64,000 nucleotides of DNA from Dirofilaria immitis (GCA_024305405.1 JAKNDB010000108.1:1489501-1553500); one strand, 5' to 3'; shown: positions 24,634-37,570, counted from the first letter of the stretch. Notes: a model not told the origin generated them from the sequence alone. Numbers and translations are program-made.

Positions 24634-27600
24634 TCATAATTCATCTTCCGGATTGTAATTTTCATCCATCGAATCGATAGTATCATGATCATGATCAATT
24701 TTATGAGCAAGCGGATAATATTTACTCTTATTTTTTAACAAATGTTGTTTTTGTTGTCGATATAGGATAATTATAAAATTATAAACATTATTAACGGTCC
24801 ACCACATATAATTATTGTTAGAAACTAAAAATTAATTAATTAATTAATTAATTTAATTAATTAATTTAATTAATTGAAAAACCATGCCAATACTATGTTA
24901 ATTTTACATGAAGTAATATTAATTTTAAAAAAATTGAAAGAATGGATAATTACTAAGTTTTCTTTTTTTTTTTAATTTAAATTTAAATTTGCTTTCTAAA
25001 CATCGAAAAGATCAAGTTTATTCTTTCTTTTTATTTTTTTATCCGCAATAAATGGGTAAAAATTTGGGCAAAAATTTACCCATTTATTATGGATGAGAAA
25101 AGTTAGTGAAAAACTGAAATGAACTATAAAAATGATAAAAATTTTTACAACCAAAATAAGAATAATTGATAAAAAGTAAAATAAAAATTAGTAAAAGATT
25201 GTTACTTCTATTATCAATTAATTAATTAATTAATCAATAAAAGCAAATTATTAAAGCAAAAATTTGTTTACAATAAATTTAATTAATTATTTCAATTCAA
25301 ATGATTTGAAATCAAATTAACATTTTATTTATAAATATTTTCCGGCAAAAAAATGCATTTTTTCAAAAAAAATTTGTTAAAATTATTAAATTTTTACAAA
25401 AAAGCAAAAAAATGAAATAAAATAATAATTAAATTAAATTCCAATTCCTATTTTACTATATTTAATTTATTGCATAAATAAATTTTAATAAGAAATTAAA
25501 TAACTTTAATTTTTGTAGTTGATATCAAATTTGTTGATATGATATTTGATATTTTCAATACATCCAACATATTTTTTTAATGTACCATTATTTGGTGCTG
25601 GTATTAAACCCAAAATAAAACACATCAATGGATATAGATCGATATTGTTTGCTGTTGTATCAATCTATTAAAAATAAACAAAAAAAAAAAAAAAAAAAAA
25701 ATTTAATAATTAAATTTTTATTATTCATTTCTTATTTTCTTAATTTCATAACAATTAAATTCCTATTATTAAATTTAAAATTATTTTATTATATTTACTA
25801 CGCTTATATTAATTTTAAATTAATAAATTGATAAAAATTAAAAAATTTTTAATAAATTTTAAAATATATTAATTATTTCACCTAACCGATATTTAATGTA
25901 TTTATGATAAATTTACCTGATAATTTTCCTTAAACATTGGTCCTTTCATTATCAAAACTGATTTCATTGTCCAATGATTTGGATTCATTCCATGACATGC
26001 AAAATGAAACGGTAACGATGCTTCGCGTGTCTAATTAAGTAATTAAATAATATATATATTGGAAATTAAATTAAGTACTTATTTACGAAAAAAAATTCAT
26101 ACTTTTATATAGATTAAAAAAAAAAAAAGAAAGAAAAGAAACAGATACTTACATTATGTGAACATTTTACACGAACATTATATCCAGGTTCAGGTTCAAG
26201 TAATATATCACCAATTTTATCATTTTGAGAATATCCATATTCTTTTGGTACATCCTGCAAAATTTGAAATGAAATAATTAAAATTTTAAATCAAAAAAAT
26301 TTCATTAAACGAAAATACGAAAATGAAATAAATTTTGTCTATTATCTATTTTAATCAAAATCAAAAATGTGTATATATATATATATCTTTTAAAATAAAA
26401 ATTCGATGAATTCTTGATAAATTTACTGATAAATTTTTATTAGGCTAATTTTAATTGTTTATTTACATATGATAAATGATATTGGAATAATTGAATAATA
26501 TATTTATCAATTCTAATTCATTCAAATATATCAAATCTTTTATCATAGGAAGTGATAAATTTCTCGAAATATATTTTAATATTAATAATTTAATTTTTTA
26601 TATCATTAATCTATCGATTTTGAAAATTTTATTTAATAAAAAAACATAGAAAATTTAATAAATAAATTTCTCGACTGTTCAATAATTTATCATCCCATTC
26701 ATTTTAGATAAAAATTAATAAATTAAATAATTAATAATTTTAAATTAAATATACATACCTGTTTATAATATATTTTATACCATAATGACCATCTTTAATT
26801 GCTTTTTTTAAAGTTTTATAAATATATTCTTTTCGTTTCACATCCTTCACATAAATCATTCGATCACCAAATAAAAGTCCATCAATATTGATCACTTCAA
26901 TCAAGCATAATACATTTGATGCACTTTCAATCTAAAATTTCAATAATTAATTATTTATAAAAATAAATTATTAAATTTAATTTTTAATTAAATTATAAAT
27001 AATTTAATAGAAGTGATTCAAAATATATCATTTTTATTATTTGATCGTTTAATTTTTAGAATTTAATTGCTTGATCAAAATAAGTACAAATAATAACATT
27101 AATATAATAATAGCAAGAAAGTTTATTATAATAATAATAGTGATAATAATTAAGAATAATAATAACCATTGTTATCATACAATAATAATAATATAATAAT
27201 AACAATAATAATAATAATAATAGTTCAGTAATAATAGTAACAATAATAATAATAGTAATCAATTATTTCTTTTATTTTTAATTGATATATGGAGATGTTT
27301 AATGATAATATTACTATAATTAATGATAATAACAATAATAATAATAGTAACAATAATAGTAATAATAATAGTATTCAATTGTTTCGTTTATTTTTAATTG
27401 ATATATGGAGATGTTTAATGATAATATTACTATAGTTAATGATAATAGCAATAATAATAATAGTTCAGTAATGATAGTAGCAATAATAACAACAATAAGG
27501 ATAATAATAATATATATTGATTTTTTATGATAAAATGAGAAGATATGATTAATGATTAGTATTAATTAAAATATACGAAAGATATGATTAATGATTAGTG

Positions 27601-30600
27601 TTAATTAAAATATATGAAAGATATGATTAATGATTAGTGTTAATTAAAATATATGAAAGATATGATTAATGATTAGTGTTAATTAAAATATATGAAAGAT
27701 ATGATTAATGATTAGTGCTAATTAAAATATATGAAAGATATGATTAATGATTAGTGTTAATTAAAATATTCGTTAATATAATTTTTTAAATTATGCAAAT
27801 TTTGTTCTTAAAAAGTATCGATTAAAATTAAATATAATAACTGTATATAATTAAATGAAAATGAAGTAAATATTAATGAAAAATTTTAATTTATTAATTA
27901 AACCTAAAAATAATTTTAATAAGAAAATTTTTATTTGTAAATATATACCTCAGCATGTCCATGATCAGCGGTTAAAATAATATTTAATCGTTTCGAAAGA
28001 TTAGAATGATTTTCTACCTTATCATTGATATATTTGATTAGCAAATCTAACTCATGCATTTTTTCATTAATTTTACCATTTTTAAATCCATTCAAATGTA
28101 GGAAATGATCTGGTTCAGGAATATACCTTCAAAAATTGTCACATTCATTTCTTTGATCATCATTTAATCAATAGCAATAAATTTTTATGATAAATATATT
28201 CAATATCATGTATCACTATCATTATATGTAAAACTTTTTATAAATTTTTTTCAAAATTAATATTAATAAATAAATATAAGTTATCAAACTTTTTTGTTTA
28301 TCAAATAATATCATTTATTCCTATAAATCAATAAACATATATATATGTATATATATTTGAATATATTTCGAAATCCTTTCAATTTTGATAAATGAATTTA
28401 AATGATAAGATTATCAATTATCAATTATTAATATAATATATAGTGATCTTACCAAGCAACAAAATTGTATGGATCATTTTTTCGCAAAAATAATTGCATA
28501 ATTTCATCAAAATCATTCATCCATTGCGATAAATTTTTATATTCCATCCAAGACCTAAAATATTTTTAGACAAAAAAAATTTGAATTTAATTACTACTAC
28601 TTAAAATAGTAAATTAAAATTTGATAATGAATAAATGAAAATGAATTAAATGTCAATCGTATTTTTGAGGAATGAAAAAAGTGTCCAAAATAGCAATATG
28701 AAATATATAAACAAGTAGATGTTTATGTGAATAGGTAAATAGTAAGCAAATAGTATTAGGAATAAGTATGATAAGTAATCGTAGTATGATAAGTAATGAA
28801 GTAAACAAGTACAATAATAACTATAATAGATAACTAGATAAGTAACTAAGATAATAAATAACTAGAAGATAATAAATTAGTTAAATATGATAAGGTAAGT
28901 AAAGTAAGTGAAATAATAAGTGAGTAGTTAAATATGATAAGATAACAAATAAATTATAAGTAAGCAAATAAGTAAATTGATCAGTAAATAAGACATTAAA
29001 CAGTAAATAAGATATTAAATAAAAATATATCTAAGCAAGTAACGAATTAGGATGATCAATAAGTACAGCTAAGCAAGTTAGATAACAAATAAATGCAGGT
29101 AATCAAATAATATAACGTATAAGTGAAGTAAGTAAATAAATATGTATGTAAATAATATATTAAGTAAGTATAGCTAAGCAAATAAACAAGTAGGACTGTA
29201 CGAAGGTAAGTAAGTAAATAATAAGTAAGTAAGCAAGTAAGTAAATAAGTAAATAAGTAAATAAGTTAAGTATAAGTGAGTAATAAAATATGATTTAAAA
29301 AAATATGTAAATAAGTATTTAATTATATGAATGAATGAATGAATGAATAAATAGGAAATGAAACCTATGTAATTTAGGCTTATGTGGTGCAGATGGCCAA
29401 TGTCCACTTCCTGTTGGCCAATCAATAGTAGCCGATCGTCTACTGTAACCACCACGTTCATTGGTAAGCCATATTGGTTCACCATTATAAAAATGACCGG
29501 ATAATGAGGCATTTATTGCACCTTTCATTTGTGTTGAATTGAATAAATCAAATCTTTAATATAATAAATGATATTTAAAAAGAAAATATATACATATAAT
29601 ATTAAATTAATTAAGGAAAAATTCGATATAAAAATTTTAAATTCAAATTTTAAGTTTACAATTATATATTTTATAAGTATATATTATAATATGCTAATTT
29701 TGATAATTTTTTTTTGAATAATTAATTTTAGTAATTAATTTTAATTTTAGATAGAAACTTTTACAAAGCAATTAATTAATTAGTAATTTTAATAACAAAA
29801 AAATAAGAATTTTATAATTAAATGATAATTTAATTAAAATGATAATTTTATCATTTTAATTTTTTTCATTTTTTTCAATTAAAATTGTATTATCATTTAA
29901 ATTATCATTGGATGCCCTCTTGAACTTTCTCTTCAAAGCTCTTTGCAACTTTCCCTTACGGTACTTACTTGTTTGCTATCGGTCTCGTGGTCATATTTAG
30001 CCTTAAATGAGATTTACCATTCACCCTTCTTTGGGCTGCAATCTCAAACAATCTGACTCCAAAGTATAACCTATCGTAACTTTTTTCACCTGTACAGGTC
30101 TAGCTAGCACCTTTTATGGACTGTAGTAGCCTGGCTCAAAGGGACTTGGCAATAAATTGAAAAATGTAACTATAACTTAAACAATGCTAATGTTATTTAT
30201 TTTTCAAGCAATCAATAGTAATTTTCATAATTATGCAAATTGAAACACAACATGATAATATCATTTAAATTATCATTTGTAAAAAAAAAAAAAATTAATG
30301 ATAATATTTTTGATAATAAACAAAAAATAATTAGCATAAAAAGTATCTAAATAATTTTATTATTATTTTTAGGAATAAGCAATATTTTCCGCAATTTACA
30401 TAAATTAAATAATTGCTAAATTTTGATAATAAACCGAATTAATCCATTAATCAAATTGATAATTAATATCAAATAAATGATTATTTCTGATAATAAAATC
30501 CAACTCATTTATCATTTATCTGACAATTATGTCAGATAAGTGATAATTTATGATAATAAAATTTAAGTTAATTCATTAATTAAATAATATCATCTCATCT

Positions 30601-31308
30601 CGGATGAAATGATAATTTTGATAGCAAAAATTTATAATATTTTGCTTATTAAAATATTTAATAATAACAAAAAAAAATCTTTTCTTTCTTTCTCTCTCTC
30701 TCTCTCTCTCTATATCAAATTATCTTATTCAAAAATTTTTCAAGAAACATACGTTGTATTCGTAGCCAGATCATGAAAATAATTACCAACAATTCCATGA
30801 CTTTCAACTAAAAGACCTGTTGCAATTGATGCATGATTTGGCGCTGTATAAGTAAGATATTGTGGACGACAACCGTTTTTAAAATATACACCTGTAAATA
30901 ATATACACCTGTAAAAAGTTTAAATTATACCTTCTTAAATGATCACTTATATTCATCTGTTCCTTTTTCTTTTCTTTTTTTTGCTTAAATAATTAAAAAT
31001 TTTAAATCATTTATTGATTATTGATTATCGATTATTGATTTATCAATGATCCGTTTCTAAGATAATTTTTTTAAAGAATATTTTCGAATATTATTATATT
31101 TTTTTTGCATACTGTAACATTATGAAAATTTTGACTTGCATTAAGCAATATTTTCAAATTATCAATATTATTTAGTATCAATCATTATTATTATCATTGT
31201 TATTGCTATTATTATTATTTATTGATTATTATCATTACCACTATTAATATCGTTGTCATTATTTTTGTTATTATTACCACCATTATTATTCATTATCATT
31301 ATTATTAC

Positions 31309-31341
<33 letters not shown>

Positions 31342-32111
31342 CGTCGTTATTATTATTACTAATATTACTATTACTAAAATTGTAATTATTATTTCTTAAA
31401 TAAAATTATATTGTGATAGTATAAAAATTTTGATATACAATTAAGCAATATTTTCAAATTATTAGTATTAATTAATGCTAACTACTATTATCATTATTAT
31501 CATCGTTATTATTATTATTACAATAATATTTGACTATTACTACTATTATTATTACTATTATTATTATTATTAATATCATATTATCATTATTATTATTTCT
31601 TAAATAAAATTGTTTAATTAATAAAATTTTTCCATATTATTTATTCATTTCAAAAGGTTATACGATATGAAATAAAAAATTATTTATACCGAAATTTACG
31701 CCATACATAAAATAAAATATATTTTATTTCTTAATCAATGAAACTATTAATTAAGTAAATTATTCGATTATTTTTTTTCAAATATTATAAATTTAATTTT
31801 GACTATAATTGCAAGAAATGATAATAATATATACGATATATATGTATATATTTTTAATATGAAATATGGTAGAAATACGGTAGAAAGGAAAATGTGAGGA
31901 AAAAAACGGTAGAAAAACCTTTGGTAGCAAATTTCCAAATATTTGGTACAATAGTAGCATTTAATAAATCATATCGAAAACCATCCATTGATATTAGCAA
32001 AAGTAATGGCTTATCATTTAATGTATTAACAGTAATTAGTAATGATATGCATATGATAAATAATATCGAATATATTCCATTTCCATTTATTTGATAATTA
32101 CTAATAATCAT
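24634..32111 (-). CDS. Ectonucleotide pyrophosphatase/phosphodiesterase (ENPP family)
   Basis: Exons, 5' to 3' on minus: 32111-31919, 30891-30753, 29553-29365, 28554-28453, 28126-27949, 26931-26759, 26254-26153, 26030-25917, 25664-25562, 24824-24634. The protein is about 494 residues. Residues 14-30 form a signal peptide ([16 protein letters not shown]). The two-metal site is complete: SMDGFR (first Asp), TYTAPNHAS (Thr nucleophile), IPEPDHFLH (Asp and His), LTADHGHAE (Asp-His) and FACHGMNP (last His). GEPIWLTNE and [11 protein letters not shown] are further family marks. The tail has a short hydrophobic stretch and then [19 protein letters not shown], suggesting a membrane-anchored ectoenzyme of the ENPP4/5 type that hydrolyses nucleotide or phospholipid phosphodiesters outside the cell. 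Exon 6 lacks one base (A-run in GIK-IYYKQ), shown by phase. The last junction is uncertain: an alternative frame with one added base gives a longer helix, [16 protein letters not shown]. Confidence 0.9.
24835..24875. repeat. (ATTA)n/(TTAA)n short repeat
   Basis: AATTAATTAATTAATTAATT tract in the last ENPP intron. Confidence 0.8.
27080..27530. repeat. (AAT)n-rich tract with a duplicated 110-bp block
   Basis: AATAATAAT/AGT triplets surround two copies of TTTTTAATTGATATATGGAG followed by ATGTTTAATGATAATATTAC, at about 27274 and 27391. The open frame at 27056-27262 reads only the triplet tract. Confidence 0.8.
27541..27774. repeat. Exact 39-bp tandem repeat, 6 copies
   Basis: The unit starts AGATATGATTAATGATTAGT and ends TTAATTAAAATATATGAA. 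Copies begin at 27541, 27580, 27619, 27658, 27697 and 27736 and differ at only a few positions (ACGAA in copy 1, GCTAATT in copy 5). It lies in the ENPP intron between exons 5 and 6. The near-identity implies recent expansion or homogenisation. Confidence 0.95.
28700..29340. repeat. Degenerate (AAGTAAATAAGT)-type repeat field
   Basis: About 640 bases of GTAAGTAAATAAGTAAAT-like sequence in the intron between ENPP exons 3 and 4. The frame at 29174-29512 in part reads this tract. GTAAGT on the plus strand is antisense to the gene, so it does not act as a donor for ENPP. Confidence 0.85.
29911..30150 (-). pseudogene. Fragment of 28S rRNA gene (D1-D2 region)
   Basis: Read on the minus strand, this 240-bp block gives the conserved 5' part of large-subunit rRNA. 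In order it shows CCAAGTCCCTTTGAGCC, CATAAAAGGTGCTAG, GGAGTCAGATTGTTTGAGAT, TGCAGCCCAAAG, GGTAAATCTCATTTAAGGC, GAGACCGATAGCAAACAAGT, ACCGTAAGGGAAAGTTGCAA and GAAGAGAAAGTTCAAGAGGG. It is much more GC-rich than the intron around it and stops abruptly at both ends. It lies between ENPP exons 2 and 3, in the same orientation as ENPP. Being a short piece it cannot make a functional rRNA. A 19-bp direct repeat (29891-29909 and 30259-30277) lies outside it, suggesting insertion. Confidence 0.85.
30892..30908 (-). repeat. 17-bp duplication creating a second splice acceptor
   Basis: Before ENPP exon 2, TTTACAG followed by GTGTATATT occurs twice, 17 bases apart. The acceptor beside 30891 gives the family-consistent [14 protein letters not shown] junction; use of the one beside 30908 would add 17 bases and shift the frame. 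Confidence 0.7.
31190..31600. repeat. (ATT)n-rich trinucleotide field
   Basis: Two blocks of TTATTATTATTATC triplets with a repeated AATTTTGATATACAATTAAGCAATATTTTCAAATTATTA-type spacer (about 31117-31165 and 31425-31465). It lies in ENPP intron 1. Confidence 0.8.
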
Positions 32112-32120
32112 TTCCTATCA
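32112..32120 (-). promoter_or_regulatory. Candidate trans-splice acceptor before ENPP
   Basis: On minus, TTTCACTGATAG is followed by GAAATG, placing an AG four bases before the start codon. Position and sequence fit a spliced-leader acceptor; unproven. Confidence 0.35.
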
Positions 32121-32499
32121 GTGAAATTGATTTAATAAATATATATATATATATATATATGTATATATCTGTAATTCAATAATTCGATTCGTTTATGTAT
32201 TATCGATTATTTTAGTATTAAATTTTGTTGAATATTCCCAATTTATACATATCACATGTAAATAATTTAACTTACATCAACAACAACAAAACAACAAAAA
32301 CAAAACAATTACGCAAAAAATATTTTATACGAAAATATATTTGAATATAATTAATTGGAAATATTGTAATTGTTGGAAAAATATAAAATATAATATTCGA
32401 TTTTAGAATGTAATGAAATACTTAAATTTAGGATATATATTATATTCTAAATTTAATTTAAGTATTTACATTCCTATATACATTCAAAACATGATGTAA

Positions 32500-33345
32500 A
32501 CATATCCATGCATATATGTTGAAAAATCATGGAACGATACGTATACGTACCATGCATATAAGTGAACGAATAAGCATATATACGTACGTAATATAGATTA
32601 GTGATTATTTAATTCATCCTATTTGTTTTTAATATTAAATGTAATTATATATGCACACGCGTAAAGAATCGTAGAATACACGTATCACGTCACATGTATT
32701 CACATAAGACATATATCACGTATATGTATGTATACACACATACTCACGTTGTATAAATTGATGATTATAATTATATGTATTACAAAACATAGCCTAAATA
32801 TACACATATATGTGGGGAATTATAGATGTACACATATCACGCACGTATTTTCACGTATAAATATATATGTGAGGAATTATAAATGTATGCATATTTTCAC
32901 GTATAAATATATATACGTACGTGATATACATCAGTGACTATTTTATTCAACTTATTTTAGCGTTAAATGTAATTATGTTTATATATATAAAACATGGAGT
33001 TAATATATGTGAGTGAAGAATCATTGAATACACTATCATACTTTATGTATACAAATAACACACGTATCACGTACACGTATGCACATAGTCAGGTAGTATA
33101 AATTGATGATTATATGTACAACGTTGCATAAATATACACATATATATATATATGAAGAATCGTCGAATACATGAATCACGTTTATACGTACATGTATACA
33201 TACATCTTCAAGTAGTATAAATTAATAATTATAATTATACGTATTACAAAACGTGGCATAAATATACACATATATGTGAAAGTGAGAAATTATAAATATA
33301 CACGTATCACGTAAATATTTTTACGTATAAATGTAATATATATAT
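32500..33345. repeat. Degenerate tandem repeat rich in CACGTA/TACGTG
   Basis: Three or four diverged copies of a roughly 200-300 bp unit contain AAATTGATGATTATAATTAT, GTATTACAAAACGTGGCATA, AATATACACATATATGTG and ACGTATCACGTA blocks. ACGT cores recur every 10-40 bases. It starts about 400 bp upstream of the ENPP start codon. Confidence 0.75.
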
Positions 33346-33699
33346 ATATATATATGGATTGATGAATGATTATTAAATTTGAAATTAATTGTTTTTAGAG
33401 AAAAGATAACTTTCATTTTGTCTCATAATTTTCCACGCATCATTAAATCAATAATAAGTCAGGCTAAATGATAAATGAATTTTACTTTTTTCGTTTTTTC
33501 TCTTCTTCTCTCATTCTCATTTTTCAAATTCTATTTTAACTCCAAAAATTTTCATAATTAATGGAATGTAAAAGAGAAGAAGAAGAAAAAAAGAACATAT
33601 AATGATGATATATGAGAAGATGTTGTAAAATTATAAGCATTTTGTAGAAATGATTAGTATTATTTAAAATTTTTTTTTTTTTTTAGAAATATATAAAGT

Positions 33700-35640
33700 A
33701 TGGAAAGTTATACGTACGTCATTTTTAATTATCAATGATTAAATAATTGATAAATAACCATTTACGTTATCTATTTTATTGATATGATAAGAATTAACAA
33801 TAATACTTACATGTCATTTTTACATATTGTTATAATTAAAAACTAAAATAGCATTTACGTATTTACGTTATTATCATGATTTAAATATTGAATTTATTAT
33901 TATGATAATTTAAACGTTGAATTTATTGTGATTAAAAAATTGAAATAACATTTACATCATCTATTTTATTGATATGACAAAAATTAGCAATAATACTAAC
34001 TATGATTAATACTGAAATAGTAGCTTGTGCTATTATTATGATTAAAATTTATAATGATTAAAATTTAAAATACTACTAATCATTTCTATTTTATTGAAAT
34101 GACTAAAATTAGCAACAATACTTATACGTCATTTTTACTACTACGATTAAAATTGAAATAGCAATTTATGCCATTATCATGATTACAATTTATTATGATT
34201 AAAATTCAAAATACCATTTACGCCATCCATTTTATTGAAATGATTAAAATTAAAATAATGGTGAGAAAAAGAAAAAAAACTAAAGCTATTGATATGAATA
34301 AAATTTTAAGTAATGACGTAATTATGATTATAGTATTTACGTAAGAGTACTTACGTCATCTCACCATCATGACATTTTTAATTTCTATCATTCAAAATTC
34401 AAATTACAATTTTGCGTCAATAACATTTACGTCATCATCTTTTTTTTTTTTTTTTTGAACAATAATTAATATTAAAATGATATTTGCGTTAGTTCCTTAC
34501 TTTTGCTAAGATCAAAATTGGAGAAAAAAAACGAAAAAACGTTTACGTCATTTTACGACTATAATAAAAAAAAAACTTATGTCATTTTTGCTATTATGAT
34601 GAAAAACTAATAATCATACTTTTATATCATCATTTTCTTTTTTAACTTATTGAATCATTTTATAGCTGCTGATTAAAATGATAATATAAAGTAAGTAATG
34701 AGATATTTTTTATCGAGAGTGATAAAAATTAATGTACAAGTTACGTCATTAGTAATGCTATGATTAAAATTTAAAATTTTACATCCAATGAATATAGAAT
34801 GAAACGAGGGAGGGAAAAAAAAAAGAAAGAAGGATGTAAATAATATTATATAAGATGTTTGAATTTGAAATTAATTTAAATTTAAATTTAAAATTAAGCA
34901 ATTTATATATTATTGATGATGATAGGATGTAAATTTGTTTAATGCAACTTTTAAAAATTTTATTTTTTTATTTTAAAAAAAAAAAAAAAAGACAAAAAAA
35001 AATATATCGATAAAATAGGAATAAGTCTGTAGAAGAATTAAGAAATTGAAATTATTATTACGAAAAAAAATCAATGATTATTTTTATCTTTTAATCTGAT
35101 AAAACAAAATGATTCATATTTGATAGATGCTAATTCATAATAAGTTGAATAAGTTAAAATGATTAGAATCATACGGTTCATGTTATGCCAATTACGTTGA
35201 ATGTTAACGTAATGACGGCGTATTACATTACACATTACGTTAAATGCTAAATGAATATGATCAATGTAATATTTATGAATTAATCAATGTTGGATTAGAA
35301 TTATACGGTTCATATTATGCCAATTAGATAAAATGACGTATTACGTTGAATGTTAACGTATTGAGTCTAATAAATGTATTATTTACGAATTAAACAATAT
35401 TGAACACTTCGTACGATAAAATGTTCGAACTTATTGATAAATGATAACTGGAATGATTTGGATAAGAAAAATGATTACAAATTTGAATTATGTTACAAAT
35501 AATTATTGATAAAGTAACGTAATACGCTAAATGTTAACGTAAAGTAACGTATACTAAAATGTCGAATATTAACGTAATAAACGTAATGAACGTAGTGTAT
35601 GTGATAATTTACGAATTAACTAAAGTTTAACATTTAAAAT
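33700..35640. repeat. ACGT-rich dispersed repeat field with TTACGTCA motifs
   Basis: Short diverged repeats of ATTTACGTCATCTATTTTAT-TGATATGA-type sequence, later GTTAACGTAATGACGTATTACG-type sequence. At least six exact TACGTCA/TGACGTA motifs are visible (for example near 33715, 34315, 34353, 34430, 34543 and 34743). Confidence 0.7.
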
Positions 35641-36626
35641 GATTTATTTTTCCTTTTTCTTTTTCCATTTTTTTTTGCTTTCTTTTTTTTTTTTTTTCTC
35701 AATGATAAATTATCATTGGGAAAATAAGTTAATTTGTTAAATGATTTTTTGGGATCAAAAAAATCCATTCCAAAAATTTGATTTTTCAAATATAAGATTA
35801 AATGAAAATTAAACATATCAATTCGACTATGCAAATGTTTATTATTTAAATTTAATTTAAAAATATCATCTATCAAATTAGCCTTAACAAAAGACTTAAT
35901 AATATTCTCTGAAATCAAAATATTATTTAGGATAAACCGGGAAAGAATGAAAGAACGGGGATGAAAGGCAAAAAAAAATTGCAAATAAATTAATTTGAAT
36001 GAAATTAATAAAAATAAAAATTGAAATAATCAAATTTTAAAGAATTAAATTTTTAAATAAATTAATTCAAATTTTCCAACTAACAAACAACTAATAATAT
36101 TCAAATTTATTCAATATACATTTTTTTTTTATATCAAATTGAGCCAAGTAGTGCCGAGATATGTCGGGAGTGAGTTTGATTGAGCAGGAGAGAAGACGAC
36201 GAACTCGAGAATAAATTAATTGCATGAAATCAATAAAAAAAACGATCGAAATTGATATAATTTAAATTATTTAATTTTTGATTCCCTTCTTTTTCTGTAT
36301 ATTTAAAAAAAAAAAAGTAATTATATTTAATTTTATCTTTTCTTATCATTTTTTTCCCATATCATTCTTCCTTCTGATAAATGATTTTTAGCGAAAGAAG
36401 TTTTGGAAATGAAAAGGATATAAAGAAAGGAAGGATGAGATGGAAGGGCAAAAGAATAGGAAAAGATGAAAGGTCAAAGGATAAATTTCTTTCTTTTTTC
36501 TTTTTTTTAGAAAAGTATAAATGCTATATGAACAGAAGTTTTGTTCATCAATAATCGAGAATTGAAATCGAGAATAGAACGAAAGATTAGAACAAGCAAT
36601 ACACCTACACATACATATCATACATA

Positions 36627-36628
<2 letters not shown>

Positions 36629-36667
<39 letters not shown>

Positions 36668-36676
36668 ACACACATA
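36629..36676. repeat. (CA)n microsatellite
   Basis: Nearly pure CACACA run with one CAGA interruption. Confidence 0.95.
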
Positions 36677-37407
36677 CGCTTATATACAACATTACATTTT
36701 GTTCGTACAAACATATATTCGAACTTTTTTTTTCTTTTAAAATTGAAATTTAATTTTTGTTAATTTTAGATTTTAATATTTGAAAGGAACAAAATATATA
36801 TGTGATAATTTAATGATTATTTTGATAAAGTTGAAAGTTTTTATATTTTGATTAATTAATTTATAAAGTATAAATCAATTAATCAGTTAATTAATTAATT
36901 AAATAATCAATTAATCATTTGAAAACGATACATTTAAAAATGATATAATTCTTAAATAATCAATTAATTATTTGAAAAAAACAATGCTTGAAGAAAAAAA
37001 TTTTTTTTTGAAAGATATTTCATATTTTAGCTAAAAATTAATTTGTGATAAGTAATCAATTAATCAGTTAATCAATTAATTAATCAATTAATTGCTGAAA
37101 AAAATGTGTATTTGAAAAGAAAAAAACATCTGAAATATCTAATATTTGATCAATTAATTTCGAATGTATAATGAATTAATCAATTATTTGATAAAAAATT
37201 TGAAACATTTTATATTTCGATCAAGTATAACCTAATCAATTAACTAATCAATCAATCAATCAATAATTATAGAAGGAAATAAATTAATTAATAAACGAAC
37301 AGGTAAATAAATAAATCTCCAATCAATGTTTGTCAAATAATAGGAATCAATCAAGGGATAAACTAATTCGTAATGAACGTATTAATTTGTGTTGCTGATT
37401 ATCTATG

Positions 37408-37418
37408 TGTGTATATAT

Positions 37419-37466
<48 letters not shown>

Positions 37467-37570
37467 GTGTGCGTGTGTGTAAACATATGTGTATGTATGC
37501 ATGCATGCGTTTGCATGCATGTGCATGTGCATGCGTATGCGTGTGCGTTTGCGTGTGCGTATGCGTATAT
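37408..37570. repeat. (TG)n / (TGCA) / (TGCG) compound microsatellite
   Basis: A GTGTGT run followed by GTATGTATGCATGCATGC and GCGTATGCGTGTGCG stretches. It lies 75-240 bases before the ELAPOR-like start codon and can form Z-DNA-type alternating purine-pyrimidine structure. Open frames of V/C or H/T repeats here are not genes. Confidence 0.95.

Noticed and set aside
27541..27774. CRISPR-like array
   Set aside because: Repeats are directly adjacent with no unique spacers, in an intron of a eukaryotic gene.
29911..30150. A functional rRNA gene
   Set aside because: Only about 240 bp of the 28S gene is present, and no adjoining 5.8S, ITS or rest of 28S can be seen.
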